NCBI RefSeq assembly: GCF_900289115.1
Contig: NZ_LT985196.1
Span: 332,439-396,438 of the forward strand
Length of the DNA stretch: 64,000 nucleotides
Direction: 5' to 3'
DNA from: Janibacter massiliensis
GTDB taxonomy: Bacteria; Actinomycetota; Actinomycetes; Actinomycetales; Dermatophilaceae
The notes under the pieces are model-generated. The model was not told the origin of the DNA. It worked only from the letters and a program-made list of their open reading frames with translations, and ran no database searches. Shown here piece by piece: positions 1 to 7,679 of this stretch. Within the stretch, counting starts at the first letter, position 1, and every line of letters begins with the position of its first letter. Both the position numbers and the translations under genes were made by a program.

Positions 1-139
1 TGCTCGCGACACCCTCGCCCTCGTGGATGAGGCCGAGGAGGATGTGCTCGGTCCCGATGTAGTTGTGGTTGAGCAGCCGCGCCTCCTCCTGGGCGAGGAC
101 GACGACGCGGCGGGCGCGGTCGGTGAACCTTTCGAACAT
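1..139 (-). CDS. clpC: ATP-dependent Clp protease ATPase subunit ClpC, N-terminal fragment
   Basis: Only the first 46 codons lie in the window; the gene continues beyond base 1. The start ATG is at 139-137 and the protein opens with [13 protein letters not shown], followed by [18 protein letters not shown], the signature of the first Clp_N repeat of ClpC/ClpC1. ClpC is the cytoplasmic AAA+ unfoldase that feeds substrates into ClpP. Its position just upstream of lsr2 and lysS agrees with mycobacterial gene order (clpC1-lsr2-lysS, recalled). The 185 bases between its start and the glycosylase gene must hold its promoter, but I recognise no clear operator there. Confidence 0.93.
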   Translation of the reverse strand, partial: MFERFTDRARRVVVLAQEEARLLNHNYIGTEHILLGLIHEGEGVAS

Positions 140-324
140 GCGTGCTCCTCCGTTGGTCGCGGCGCTGCGGCGGACCGAGCGACGTGCCGTCGATGCTAGT
201 CACGGGGTCGGACGTCGCACCGGTGGTGCGGGCCCTGCTCCCGTCCTGCGGGGGTCAACGCCGACCCGGCGGCCCGATGTTCCGCGGCTCCGCACGCCCC
301 GGTTACGCCCCCGGCGAACAGCCG

Positions 325-1167
325 TCAGCGGCGCTGGCAGCGACCGCACCAGAACAGGTTGCGGCCGGCGACGACCGCGGTGCGCACCCGCGACCCGCAG
401 ACGAAGCACGCCTCCCCCGTCCGCTTGTAGACGTACGGCACGAGCGGGTCGGGCACGGGGACGGGCTCACCCGCCGCGAGCGCGGCCTCCGCGGCGACGA
501 CGTCCTCCTCGACCGTGAGGATCCGGCCCGTCGCGACGCCGATCGGCATGAGCCGCACGAGGTCGTCCCACACCGCCCGCCACCGGTCCTCGCGCAGGGC
601 GGAGCCGGGCTTCGCCGGGTCGAGCCGGTGCCGGAAGAGCACCTCGCTGCGGTAGACGTTCCCCACCCCGGCAAGGACGGCCTGATCCATGATCAGCGGC
701 CCGATCGCCGTCCGGCTGCGGTGCACGCGGTGCCACGCCCGCTCGGGGTCGTTGAGCTCGTCGAGCGGGCGGAGGGGGTCGGGCCCGAGCCGGGCCTGGA
801 TCGCCTCCGCCTCCGCGGGGGTGAGCACCTCGCACGCCGTCGCACCGCGCAGCTCGGCGAGCCGGTCGGCGGTGAGCAGCCGCAGGCGGACCTGCCCGAC
901 CGGATCGGGCGCCCCCGTCGCGGCGTAGTCACCGGCATGGACGTGGAACTTCCCGTACAGCCCGAGGTGGACGTGGAGGACGAGATCGCCGTCGAACGCG
1001 ACGAAGAGGTGCTTGCCCCACGCGGACGCACCGCGCCAGGCCCGGCCGTCGAGGAGCGCCGCCCCGTCCTCGAACCGGCCCTGGGGTGACGAGGCCCGCG
1101 GCGCGGTCCCGGCGAAGGCGTCGTCGAGATCGTGGGCGAGCCGGTGGAGGGTGTGGCCTTCGGGCAT
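325..1167 (-). CDS. Fpg/Nei-family DNA glycosylase/AP lyase (endonuclease VIII-like)
   Basis: 280 residues beginning MPEGHT. The processed Pro2 and Glu3 are the catalytic residues of the Fpg/Nei family, which excises oxidised bases and cleaves the abasic site by beta/delta elimination. MPEGHT rather than MPELPE points to the Nei branch (Nei2-like) and away from MutM. The C-terminus carries a zinc finger (CFVC near residue 255, then CGRC close to the end) and ends QRR. Full length for the family. ATG at 1167 follows a GGGAGG-type ribosome site. It lies 22 bp downstream of ku on the same strand, so a DNA-repair transcript ku-nei is likely. Confidence 0.9.
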   Translation of the reverse strand: MPEGHTLHRLAHDLDDAFAGTAPRASSPQGRFEDGAALLDGRAWRGASAWGKHLFVAFDGDLVLHVHLGLYGKFHVHAGDYAATGAPDPVGQVRLRLLTADRLAELRGATACEVLTPAEAEAIQARLGPDPLRPLDELNDPERAWHRVHRSRTAIGPLIMDQAVLAGVGNVYRSEVLFRHRLDPAKPGSALREDRWRAVWDDLVRLMPIGVATGRILTVEEDVVAAEAALAAGEPVPVPDPLVPYVYKRTGEACFVCGSRVRTAVVAGRNLFWCGRCQRR

Positions 1168-1189
1168 GGGGGTGATCCTCCCCCGGACC

Positions 1190-2161
1190 TCAGCTCGCCT
1201 TCTTCGGGGCCGTCTTCTTGGTCGCTGTCTTCTTGGTCGCCGCCTTCTTCGCGGTCGTCTTCTTCGCCGCCGTCTTCTTCGCGGTCGTCTTCTTCGCGGC
1301 AGTCTTCCGGGGTGCCTCGTCGGCGTGGTCGTCCGACTCCCCCGCGTCGTCCGACTCTCCTGCGCCGTCCGGGGCCTCGCCGCGGGCGGCCTTCGCCTTC
1401 TCGACCGACTTCGCCAGCGCCGCGAGCAGGTCGACGACCTCCCCGCCGGCTTCCTCGCTCTCGGCCGGGGCTCGCACCTCGCCGCCCTCGAGCTTGGTCT
1501 CGACGAGCTCCTTCACAGCCGCCTCGTACTCGTCCTCGTACTCGCTCGGGTCGTAGTCACCCGCGAGCTGCTCGATGAGGACCTTGGCCATCGCCAGCTC
1601 CTTGTCGCTGGCGTGGACGTCCTCGTCGAGGTCGCCGAGCTCGTCGGTCGCCCGCACCTCGTCCGGCCACAGCATCGTCTGCAGGACGATCGCGTCCTCG
1701 CGCACCCGGAGCACGGCCATCGTCTGCCGCGTGCGGATCGACACCGTCGCGACGGCGATCCGGTCCTCGCCGACGAGCGCGTCGCGCAGCAGGACGTACG
1801 CCTTCATCGCCGACTGGTCGGGCTGGAGGTAGTACGTCTTGTCGAAGTAGATCGGGTCGATCTGCTCGCGCGGGACGAACTTCTCGACGGTGATCTCCTT
1901 CGAGGAGCGGACCGGCAGCTCCTTGAGGTCCTCGTCGGTGAGGACGACCATCCTCCCGTCCTCGGTCTCGTACCCCTTGGCGATGTCCTCGTAGGCGACC
2001 TGCTCGCCGTCGACGGAGCACACCCGCTGGTACTTGATGCGCCCGCCGTCCTCGCGGTGCACCTGGCGGAACTGCACGTCGTGGTTCTCCGTCGCGCTGT
2101 ACAGGCGGACGGGCACGTTGACGAGCCCGAACGAGACGGCGCCCTTCCAGATCGGTCGCAC
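1190..2161 (-). CDS. ku: Non-homologous end-joining protein Ku
   Basis: 323 residues from the GTG at 2161 (sense GGAGGGAAGCACC just upstream is a good ribosome site). The start RPIWKGAVSFGLVNVPV is the conserved bacterial Ku N-terminus. Bacterial Ku is a homodimer that rings DNA ends and recruits LigD. The frame stays open far upstream, but that part is antisense to the ligase gene and is not Ku. The last 45 or so residues are a repetitive Lys/Ala/Thr tail (AAKKTTAKKT units), a histone H1-like extension known in some actinobacterial Ku proteins to aid DNA binding. Divergent from the ligase gene, with an 82-bp shared promoter region. Confidence 0.95.
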   Translation of the reverse strand: MRPIWKGAVSFGLVNVPVRLYSATENHDVQFRQVHREDGGRIKYQRVCSVDGEQVAYEDIAKGYETEDGRMVVLTDEDLKELPVRSSKEITVEKFVPREQIDPIYFDKTYYLQPDQSAMKAYVLLRDALVGEDRIAVATVSIRTRQTMAVLRVREDAIVLQTMLWPDEVRATDELGDLDEDVHASDKELAMAKVLIEQLAGDYDPSEYEDEYEAAVKELVETKLEGGEVRAPAESEEAGGEVVDLLAALAKSVEKAKAARGEAPDGAGESDDAGESDDHADEAPRKTAAKKTTAKKTAAKKTTAKKAATKKTATKKTAPKKAS

Positions 2162-2243
2162 GGTGCTTCCCTCCGTCGCCGCACCGACCCACGTCGGCGC
2201 CCGGAGCCCCATCGTCGCACCCTCGCTGCGGCAGGATGGGTGC

Positions 2244-3206
2244 ATGGCCGACGACGCCCGCCCCGCCGCGGAGCCGATGCTCGCGATCGCGGGCGAGGGG
2301 GTGCCCACGGGCCGCGAGTGGGTGCACGAGGTCAAGTGGGACGGGATGCGGCTCCTCGCGGACGTCCACGACGGCGCCGTGCGGCTGCTCTCCCGGTCCG
2401 GGCGCGACGTCACCGACACCTTTCCCGAGCTGCGCTCGCTCTGCCGCGTCGCCGACGACGTCCTCCTCGACGGCGAGGTCATCGCGCTGCGGGACGGTGC
2501 CCCGTCGTTCGCCGCGCTCGCCGACCGGATGCATGTGCGCGACCGCGGGCGGGCCGAGCGCCTGGCCGCGACCCGCCCCGTGACGTTCATGGTGTTCGAC
2601 GTCCTGCGGGTCGCGGGGACCGGGGTGACCCACCTGCCGTGGACCGACCGCCGCAGGCTGCTCGAGGCCCTCGACCTCGACGGGCTGCACTGCCAGGTGC
2701 CGCAGGTCCACGACGACGGCGCGGCGCTCTTCGAGGCCACCCGGGAGTCCGGGCTCGAGGGAGTCGTCAGCAAGCGGCGCTCCGCGCCCTACCTGCCGGG
2801 ACGGCGCAGCGGGGACTGGGTGAAGTCGGCCCACCGCCTCACCGTGTCGGCCGTGGTCGGGGGTTGGCGGCCCGAGTCGAACGGCTCGGGACGGATCGGG
2901 GCGCTCCTCGTCGGCCAGCCCGACGGGGCGGGCGGCTGGCGCTACGCGGGTCGGGTCGGGTCGGGTGTCTCGGGCGCCGCCGCAGAGCGACTCACGGCCG
3001 CGCTCGAGCCGCTGGTGCGCGAGGCCTCCCCGTTCTCCGACGACGTGCCGCGGGTCGATGCCGCCGGCGCGACGTGGGTGACTCCGGAGCTCGTCGTCGA
3101 GCTCCGCGCGCTCGGCCACGCCGACTCCGGCAGGCTGCGACAGCCGACCTTCCTCGGGGTCCGGCCTGACCTCACGCCCGGGCGCCTGGCGTCCGGCAGG
3201 TCCTGA
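2244..3206 (+). CDS. ATP-dependent DNA ligase (LigD ligase-domain type)
   Basis: 320 residues from ATG 2244. The active-site motif EVKWDGMR (KxDG, adenylated Lys) is near residue 33, DVLLDGEVIAL supplies motif III, and EGVVSKRR with DWVKSAHR supply motifs IV-V. An OB-fold C-terminal domain follows. It seals nicks and ends in Ku-dependent end joining. Only the ligase module is present; there is no polymerase or phosphoesterase domain. The polymerase is the next gene, 11 bp downstream on the same strand, so the multidomain LigD of mycobacteria is split here. It could also be classed as LigC, but the neighbours favour the LigD role. Confidence 0.88.
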   Translation: MADDARPAAEPMLAIAGEGVPTGREWVHEVKWDGMRLLADVHDGAVRLLSRSGRDVTDTFPELRSLCRVADDVLLDGEVIALRDGAPSFAALADRMHVRDRGRAERLAATRPVTFMVFDVLRVAGTGVTHLPWTDRRRLLEALDLDGLHCQVPQVHDDGAALFEATRESGLEGVVSKRRSAPYLPGRRSGDWVKSAHRLTVSAVVGGWRPESNGSGRIGALLVGQPDGAGGWRYAGRVGSGVSGAAAERLTAALEPLVREASPFSDDVPRVDAAGATWVTPELVVELRALGHADSGRLRQPTFLGVRPDLTPGRLASGRS

Positions 3207-3217
3207 GCGGAGCGGCC

Positions 3218-4099
3218 GTGGTCGACCAGCCCGAGGTGACCCGCGCCGTCGTCGACGGACGCACCCTGCGCCTGACGAGCCTGTCGAAGGTCCTCTTCCC
3301 CGCGACGGAGACGACCAAGGGCGAGGTCCTCGCGCACTACGCCGCCGTCGCCCCGCTGCTCCTGCCCCACCTGCGCGACCGACCGGTCACCCGGGTCCGC
3401 TGGCCGCACGGCGTCGGCTCCGAGGGGTTCTTCGAGAAGAACGTCCCCGCCGGTGCGCCCGACTGGCTCCCGCGCACGCGGATCGACGACGTCACCTACC
3501 CCCACGTCGACGACGTCGCGGCCCTCAGCTACCTGGTCAACCTCAACGCGATCGAGCTCCACGTCCCGCAGTGGCGCGTGGACCGGGAGACCGGTGAACG
3601 CCGCAACCCCGACCGTCTCGTCATCGACCTCGACCCCGGCACCGGCGCGGGCCTGCTCGAGTGCGCGACCGTCGCCCTCGCGGTCCGGGAGCGCCTCGGC
3701 GGCCTGGGGATGGAGCTGCACCCCGTCACGAGCGGCAGCAAGGGCATGCAGCTGTACGCGGCGCTCGGCGGCGACCTCACGAGCGACCAGGTGCGGGACC
3801 TGGCCAAGACCCTGGCCGGCGAGCTCGTCGGCTCGATGCCGCAGCTCGTCGTCTCGTCGATGACGAAGTCGATCCGGCCCGGGAAGGTGCTCCTCGACTG
3901 GAGCCAGAACGTCGCGGCGAAGACGACGATCACCCCCTACGCGCTGCGCGGACGGGAGCTGCCGTGCGTGGCGACCCCGCGGACGTGGGAGGAGGTCGAG
4001 ACCGGCGCCGACGGCGGGCGGTTCGAGCAGGTGCTCGTGTGGGACCTGCCGCCGCGGCTCGAGAAGCACGGCGATCTCCTCGCGGATCTCGCGCCCTAG
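3218..4099 (+). CDS. LigD-type polymerase domain protein (NHEJ primase-polymerase)
   Basis: 293 residues from GTG 3218. It matches the stand-alone LigD polymerase (eukaryotic-type primase fold): LTSLSKVLFPATETTKGE near the start, the catalytic DxD in LVIDLDPGTGAG (about residue 133), SGSKGMQLYA, and a third acidic site in KVLLDWSQN. These enzymes add templated or untemplated nucleotides, preferring ribonucleotides, during end joining. It is co-transcribed with the ligase (11-bp gap) and opposite ku. Its stop TAG shares a CTAG tetranucleotide (4096-4099) with the stop of the convergent FhuF-like gene. Confidence 0.92.
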   Translation: MVDQPEVTRAVVDGRTLRLTSLSKVLFPATETTKGEVLAHYAAVAPLLLPHLRDRPVTRVRWPHGVGSEGFFEKNVPAGAPDWLPRTRIDDVTYPHVDDVAALSYLVNLNAIELHVPQWRVDRETGERRNPDRLVIDLDPGTGAGLLECATVALAVRERLGGLGMELHPVTSGSKGMQLYAALGGDLTSDQVRDLAKTLAGELVGSMPQLVVSSMTKSIRPGKVLLDWSQNVAAKTTITPYALRGRELPCVATPRTWEEVETGADGGRFEQVLVWDLPPRLEKHGDLLADLAP

Positions 4100-4602
4100 C
4101 GGGGGCAGCCGGCGCACTCCGTGCATCCGGGAACCCGCACGAGGAGGCAGCACGTCGGCCGGGCCGGGGGCGGGAGACGTTCGCCGCGGGCCGTGCGGGC
4201 GCGGTGCTCGGCGAGCGCCCACGCATCGCGGACGAGGCACCAGCGCCGGTGCGGCCCCATCGGGTGGCGGGCCGGGAACCGATCGAGGAGCCCGGCGAGC
4301 GAGTCCTCGTACCGGCGCTCGGCCGACCGGTCACCGGCCAGGGAGCGGGCGATCCACGGCGCGGCGGCCGCGTCGAGCAGGAGCATGAGGACGGTCGTGT
4401 CCGCGAGCCCCTTGGGCAGCGGATCACCCGCCCATGCACGGGCCCCGGCCGCCCACTCGTCGCGAAGACGAGCCAGCTGCGCCGGGGCCGCGGTGCGCGG
4501 ATCGACCGCGTCGATCAGGCGTGCGCCTTGTCGTAGGCCGCCTGGATGTCGGCCTTGATGCGGCCGCGGTCGGAGACCTCGTAGCCGTTCGAGCGGGCCC
4601 AC
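4096..4602 (-). CDS. FhuF-like [2Fe-2S] protein (start uncertain)
   Basis: The C-terminus carries CC-x10-C-x2-C (CCLLVRVPGC, then CAGC), the unusual cysteine pattern that ligates the [2Fe-2S] cluster of FhuF-type ferric-siderophore reductases. The middle (LADTTVLMLLLDAAAAPW, HRRWCLVRDAW) resembles the short actinobacterial FhuF C-terminal proteins. The likely role is reductive release or handling of iron; this is a family inference. The only standard start in frame is GTG 4602, which overlaps the 3' end of lsr2 by 88 bp. The conserved part begins only near base 4517, right at the lsr2 stop, so the true start is unresolved. It is convergent with the polymerase gene. Confidence 0.6.
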   Translation of the reverse strand: MGPLERLRGLRPRPHQGRHPGGLRQGARLIDAVDPRTAAPAQLARLRDEWAAGARAWAGDPLPKGLADTTVLMLLLDAAAAPWIARSLAGDRSAERRYEDSLAGLLDRFPARHPMGPHRRWCLVRDAWALAEHRARTARGERLPPPARPTCCLLVRVPGCTECAGCPR

Positions 4603-4859
4603 TCGCGGACCTTCGTCAGGTCAGCGCTGCTGCTGGCGTTGCTCGTCCGGCGGGCCGTGGTGGAGCGGCTGGTCGTCTTCCGCCCGCCGGCGCGACGGGC
4701 GTGCCCGATCCACGTCGACAGGTCGTCCCGCAGCTTCTGGGCGTTGGCATCGGTGAGGTCGATCTCGTAGGAGACGCCATCGAGGGAGAACGTCACGGTC
4801 TCGTCCGCGTCGCTTCCGTCGATGTCGTCGACGAGGAGAACCTGAACCTTCTGCGCCAT
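4515..4859 (-). CDS. lsr2: Lsr2 nucleoid-associated histone-like protein
   Basis: 114 residues from ATG 4859. It begins MAQKVQVLLVDDIDG (the conserved N-terminal dimerisation domain) and ends with the C-terminal DNA-binding domain, including VREWARSNGYEVSDRGRI. Its RGR AT-hook-like motif inserts into the minor groove of AT-rich DNA. Lsr2 is the actinobacterial H-NS analogue: it silences horizontally acquired AT-rich genes and compacts the nucleoid. Full length for the family. The linker (about residues 55-75) is rich in Arg, Lys, Ser and Thr. The upstream 139 bp are the most AT-rich stretch nearby, as expected if Lsr2 binds its own promoter. Confidence 0.97.
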   Translation of the reverse strand: MAQKVQVLLVDDIDGSDADETVTFSLDGVSYEIDLTDANAQKLRDDLSTWIGHARRAGGRKTTSRSTTARRTSNASSSADLTKVREWARSNGYEVSDRGRIKADIQAAYDKAHA

Positions 4860-4998
4860 GAATTTTCGACCCTTCTTGGTGGTAATGCGGAACGGCATTC
4901 CGGACCGCTGCGCTCAGGATATCTCAGGCGCGCGCAGGAAAAAACTCCCGAAACAATTCCACCCGGTCATCCACGGGGCTCGAAGCATGGCGCGCCCG
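4860..4998 (-). promoter_or_regulatory. AT-enriched upstream region of lsr2 (probable promoter and possible autoregulatory site)
   Basis: 139 bp between a small membrane-protein gene and lsr2. It contains A/T runs (AATTTTC, AAAAAAC, AACAATTCC, GGTAATG) that stand out against the GC-rich surroundings, and a CGGAA/TTCCG inverted repeat at about 4888-4902. AAGAAGGG lies about 10 nt before the lsr2 ATG as a ribosome site. Lsr2 prefers AT-rich minor grooves, so autoregulation is plausible, but this is inference. GATATCTCAGGCGCGCGC at 4918-4935 resembles part of the repeat blocks near 39.9 kb. Confidence 0.45.
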
Positions 4999-5196
4999 TC
5001 AGCGCCGCGGGCGCTTCTCGGAATCCGGCGAGTGCTCGTCGGCAAAATTCCTGCCCGGGTTCTCGCGCTCCCACCGCGCCTGCGCTGCGCGCTCGTTCCG
5101 ATCGGCGGTGATGAGGTTCTTGATGACGATCCAGAAGAGGATCGCAACCCCGATCGTCGGGAGGATCGCGGCGAGGTAGGGCCAGACCTGCGACAT
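4999..5196 (-). CDS. Small single-pass membrane protein of unknown function
   Basis: 65 residues from the ATG at 5196. One transmembrane segment (about residues 5-28, AAILPTIGVAILFWIVIKNL) is followed by a charged, Arg/Glu-rich cytoplasmic tail ending SEKRPRR. It lies 5 bp downstream of lysS and 139 bp upstream of lsr2 on the same strand. Short proteins of this build recur between lysS and lsr2 in related actinobacteria (recalled, not checked). No function can be assigned. Its small size and the promoter-like gap after it suggest it is the last gene of the lysS transcript. Confidence 0.7.
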   Translation of the reverse strand: MSQVWPYLAAILPTIGVAILFWIVIKNLITADRNERAAQARWERENPGRNFADEHSPDSEKRPRR

Positions 5197-5201
5197 CTCG
5201 A

Positions 5202-6710
5202 TCAGCTCCTACTCGTGGGCTTCAGGTGGGGAAAGAGGATCGTCTCGCGGATGCTCGCGCCCGTGAAGAGCATGACGAGCCGGTCGATGCCGCACCCGAG
5301 CCCACCCATCGGCGGGGCACCGAGCTCCAGGGCGGTGAGGAAGTCCTCGTCGAGCTGCATCGCCTCGGGATCGCCGGCGGCCGCCTTGAGGGACTGCTCG
5401 GTGAGCACCTGGCGCTGGATGACGGGGTCGATGAGCTCGGAGAACCCGGTGCCACGCTCGACCCCGCCGATGATGAGGTCCCACGCCTCGATGAGCCCGG
5501 GCTCGCTGCGGTGGCGGCGGGCCAGCGGCTGCGCCGAGGCGGGGTAGTCGTAGAGGAACGTCGGCTGGATCAGCCCGGGCTCGACGAGCTCGCCGAGGAG
5601 CTCGAGGGCGATCTTCTCGCCGTCCCACGTCGGGTCGATCTCCACGCCGCGCTCCGCCGCGATCTCCCGCAGCCGGGTGGCGGGCGTGTCGACGGTGATC
5701 GTCTCCCCGACCGCCTCGGAGATGCCGTCGTAGACCTTGAGCCAGCGCCAGTCCCCGTCGAGGTCGATCGTGCCCGCCGGCGTCTCGATCCGGCGCGAGC
5801 CGAACGCATCGGCCGCGGCGAGGATGACGTCCTGCAGGAGACGGGCGATCGTGTGCTGGTCGCCGTACGCCTGATAGGCCTCGAGCATCGTGAACTCGGG
5901 GCTGTGCGTGGCGTCCACGCCCTCGTTGCGGAAGATGCGGCCCATCTCGTAGACGCGATCGACCCCGCCGACGACCGCCTTCTTGAGGTTGAGCTCGAGT
6001 GCGATCCGCAGCGACATCGGCTGGTCGAAAGCATTCATGTGGGTGTTGAACGGACGGGCCGCTGCGCCACCGTGGACGAGCTGGAGGATCGGGGTCTCGA
6101 CCTCGAGATAACCCTGGCGCTCGAGCTCGTGCCGGATCGCCGCGAGGATCGCGCCCTTCGTCCGCACCATGTCGCGCGACTCCTGGCGGACGACGAGGTC
6201 GGCGTACCGCTGCCGGACCCGCGCCTCCTCCGAGAGGTCCTTGTGCATGACCGGCAGGGGCCGCAGCGCCTTGCTCGCCATGACCCAGCTCGTCGCCATG
6301 ACCGACAGCTCGCCGCGACGGGAGGAGATGACCCGGCCGGTGACGGCGATGTGGTCGCCCAGGTCCACGTCGGTCTTGAACCGGGCGAGGGCCTCCTCGC
6401 CGACCTCCGCGAGCGAGAGCATGACCTGCAGCCGGGTGCCGATGCCCTCCTGGAGGGTGGCGAACGCGAGCTTGCCCGTCGTACGGACGAAGATCACGCG
6501 TCCGGCGACGGCGACGACGTCCTGCGTCTCCTCCCCCGTCTCGAGGTGGCCCCAGCGCTCGCGGACCGCGGCGAGGGTGTGGGTGCGCCCGACGGTGACG
6601 GGATAGGCCTCGCCGCCGGTGGCGAGGATCCGGTCGCGCTTCTCCCGCCGGACCCGCAGCTGCTCGGGCAGGTCGTTCTCGTCGGGGGCGGTCGCGTTCG
6701 GCTCGGTCAC
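5202..6710 (-). CDS. lysS: Lysyl-tRNA synthetase, class II
   Basis: About 502 residues. N-terminal OB-fold anticodon-binding domain (about residues 60-170, including VAVAGRVIFVRTTGKLAFA), then the class II catalytic core. Motif 2 is in RIFRNEGVDATHSPEFTMLE, and motif 3 is the C-terminal GLGCGIDRLVMLFTGAS. It charges tRNA-Lys. I chose GTG 6710 (VTEPNAT); a TTG three codons upstream at 6719 is equally open, and neither has a strong ribosome site. The clpC-lsr2-lysS neighbourhood is the expected actinobacterial one. It forms a minus-strand run with panC, with a 63-bp gap. Confidence 0.95.
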   Translation of the reverse strand: MTEPNATAPDENDLPEQLRVRREKRDRILATGGEAYPVTVGRTHTLAAVRERWGHLETGEETQDVVAVAGRVIFVRTTGKLAFATLQEGIGTRLQVMLSLAEVGEEALARFKTDVDLGDHIAVTGRVISSRRGELSVMATSWVMASKALRPLPVMHKDLSEEARVRQRYADLVVRQESRDMVRTKGAILAAIRHELERQGYLEVETPILQLVHGGAAARPFNTHMNAFDQPMSLRIALELNLKKAVVGGVDRVYEMGRIFRNEGVDATHSPEFTMLEAYQAYGDQHTIARLLQDVILAAADAFGSRRIETPAGTIDLDGDWRWLKVYDGISEAVGETITVDTPATRLREIAAERGVEIDPTWDGEKIALELLGELVEPGLIQPTFLYDYPASAQPLARRHRSEPGLIEAWDLIIGGVERGTGFSELIDPVIQRQVLTEQSLKAAAGDPEAMQLDEDFLTALELGAPPMGGLGCGIDRLVMLFTGASIRETILFPHLKPTSRS

Positions 6711-6773
6711 GGGGCCCAAGGGTAACGATGCGGGCGCGACCGTCCGACGCCGACGCCGTCGGTCCGCCGGCCG

Positions 6774-7679
6774 TCAGGCGCCGGTTCCGTCGAAGACCTC
6801 GAGCGGGCCGCCCCCTGGCCCCAGGAGCATCGGACGGTTGTCGATGAGCCGGGTCGTGCCGACCTTCGCGGCGACGGCGAGCAGGGCCTCGCCGCTGTAC
6901 CACTCGGGCACGTCCTTGAGGGTCGTCGGGTGGACGAGGACGAGGTAGTCGACGAGGGCCAGCGGCTCGGCCACGAGCACCGCGCGGGCCGCGCGCCGGA
7001 CGGCGGAGGGGCCCTCGGCGGCAGCCGCGGCGCCGGCCGCGAGCGCCCGGGACAGGCACAGCGCCACCTCGCGGTCGGCCTCGGAGAGATAGGTGTTGCG
7101 GCTGCTCATCGCGAGCCCGTCGTCCTCCCGCACGGTCGGGACCGACACCACCCGCACCGGGAAGTCGAGGTCGCGGACCATCCGGCGGATGAGGAGCAGC
7201 TGCTGCGCATCCTTCTGGCCGAAGTAGAACGCGGTCCCACCGGTGAGGTGCATGAGCTTGGCGACGACGGTGAGCACCCCGTCGAAGTGACCCGGGCGCG
7301 AGGCTCCCTCGAGCACGTCGCCGAGCGGGCCGGCACTGACCCGCACGCCGGGGTCACCGTCGGGGTAGACGACGTCCGGGGTCGGGGCGAAGACGAGGTC
7401 GACGCCCTGGCGGCGACACAGCGCCAGGTCGGCGTCGAAGGTGCGCGGGTAGCGGCTGAGGTCCTCCTTGGGCCCGAACTGCAGGGGGTTGAGGAAGATC
7501 GTGACGATGACCTGCTCGGCCCGCTCCCGGGCGGTGCGGATGAGGGTGGCGTGGCCCTCGTGGAGCGCGCCCATCGTCATGACGACCGCGACCTCGCCGC
7601 CGGCGGCCGGCTCGATCGCGGCGCGGGCGGCCTTCATCTCGTCGCGGGTCCGGGCGACGACCGGCTCGTTCGGGGTCAC
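6774..7679 (-). CDS. panC: Pantothenate synthetase (pantoate-beta-alanine ligase)
   Basis: 301 residues from GTG 7679. MTMGALHEGHATLIRTA carries the HxGH nucleotide-binding motif. FLNPLQFGPKEDLSRYPR and FYFGQKDAQQL contribute to pantoate and ATP binding, and MSSRNTYL is the KMSKS-like loop. It joins pantoate and beta-alanine with ATP to give pantothenate for CoA. Full length. The start overlaps the stop of the upstream DUF2520 gene by 4 nt (GTGA), a pairing common in actinobacteria, where the DUF2520 protein is suspected of acting in the same pathway. Confidence 0.95.
   Translation of the reverse strand: MTPNEPVVARTRDEMKAARAAIEPAAGGEVAVVMTMGALHEGHATLIRTARERAEQVIVTIFLNPLQFGPKEDLSRYPRTFDADLALCRRQGVDLVFAPTPDVVYPDGDPGVRVSAGPLGDVLEGASRPGHFDGVLTVVAKLMHLTGGTAFYFGQKDAQQLLLIRRMVRDLDFPVRVVSVPTVREDDGLAMSSRNTYLSEADREVALCLSRALAAGAAAAAEGPSAVRRAARAVLVAEPLALVDYLVLVHPTTLKDVPEWYSGEALLAVAAKVGTTRLIDNRPMLLGPGGGPLEVFDGTGA

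Noticed and set aside
1013..3169. Long open plus-strand frame of about 718 codons across ku and the ligase gene
   Set aside because: It is antisense to ku and out of frame with the ligase; composition is Arg/Ala/Pro-biased with no domain. High GC gives long spurious frames on both strands.
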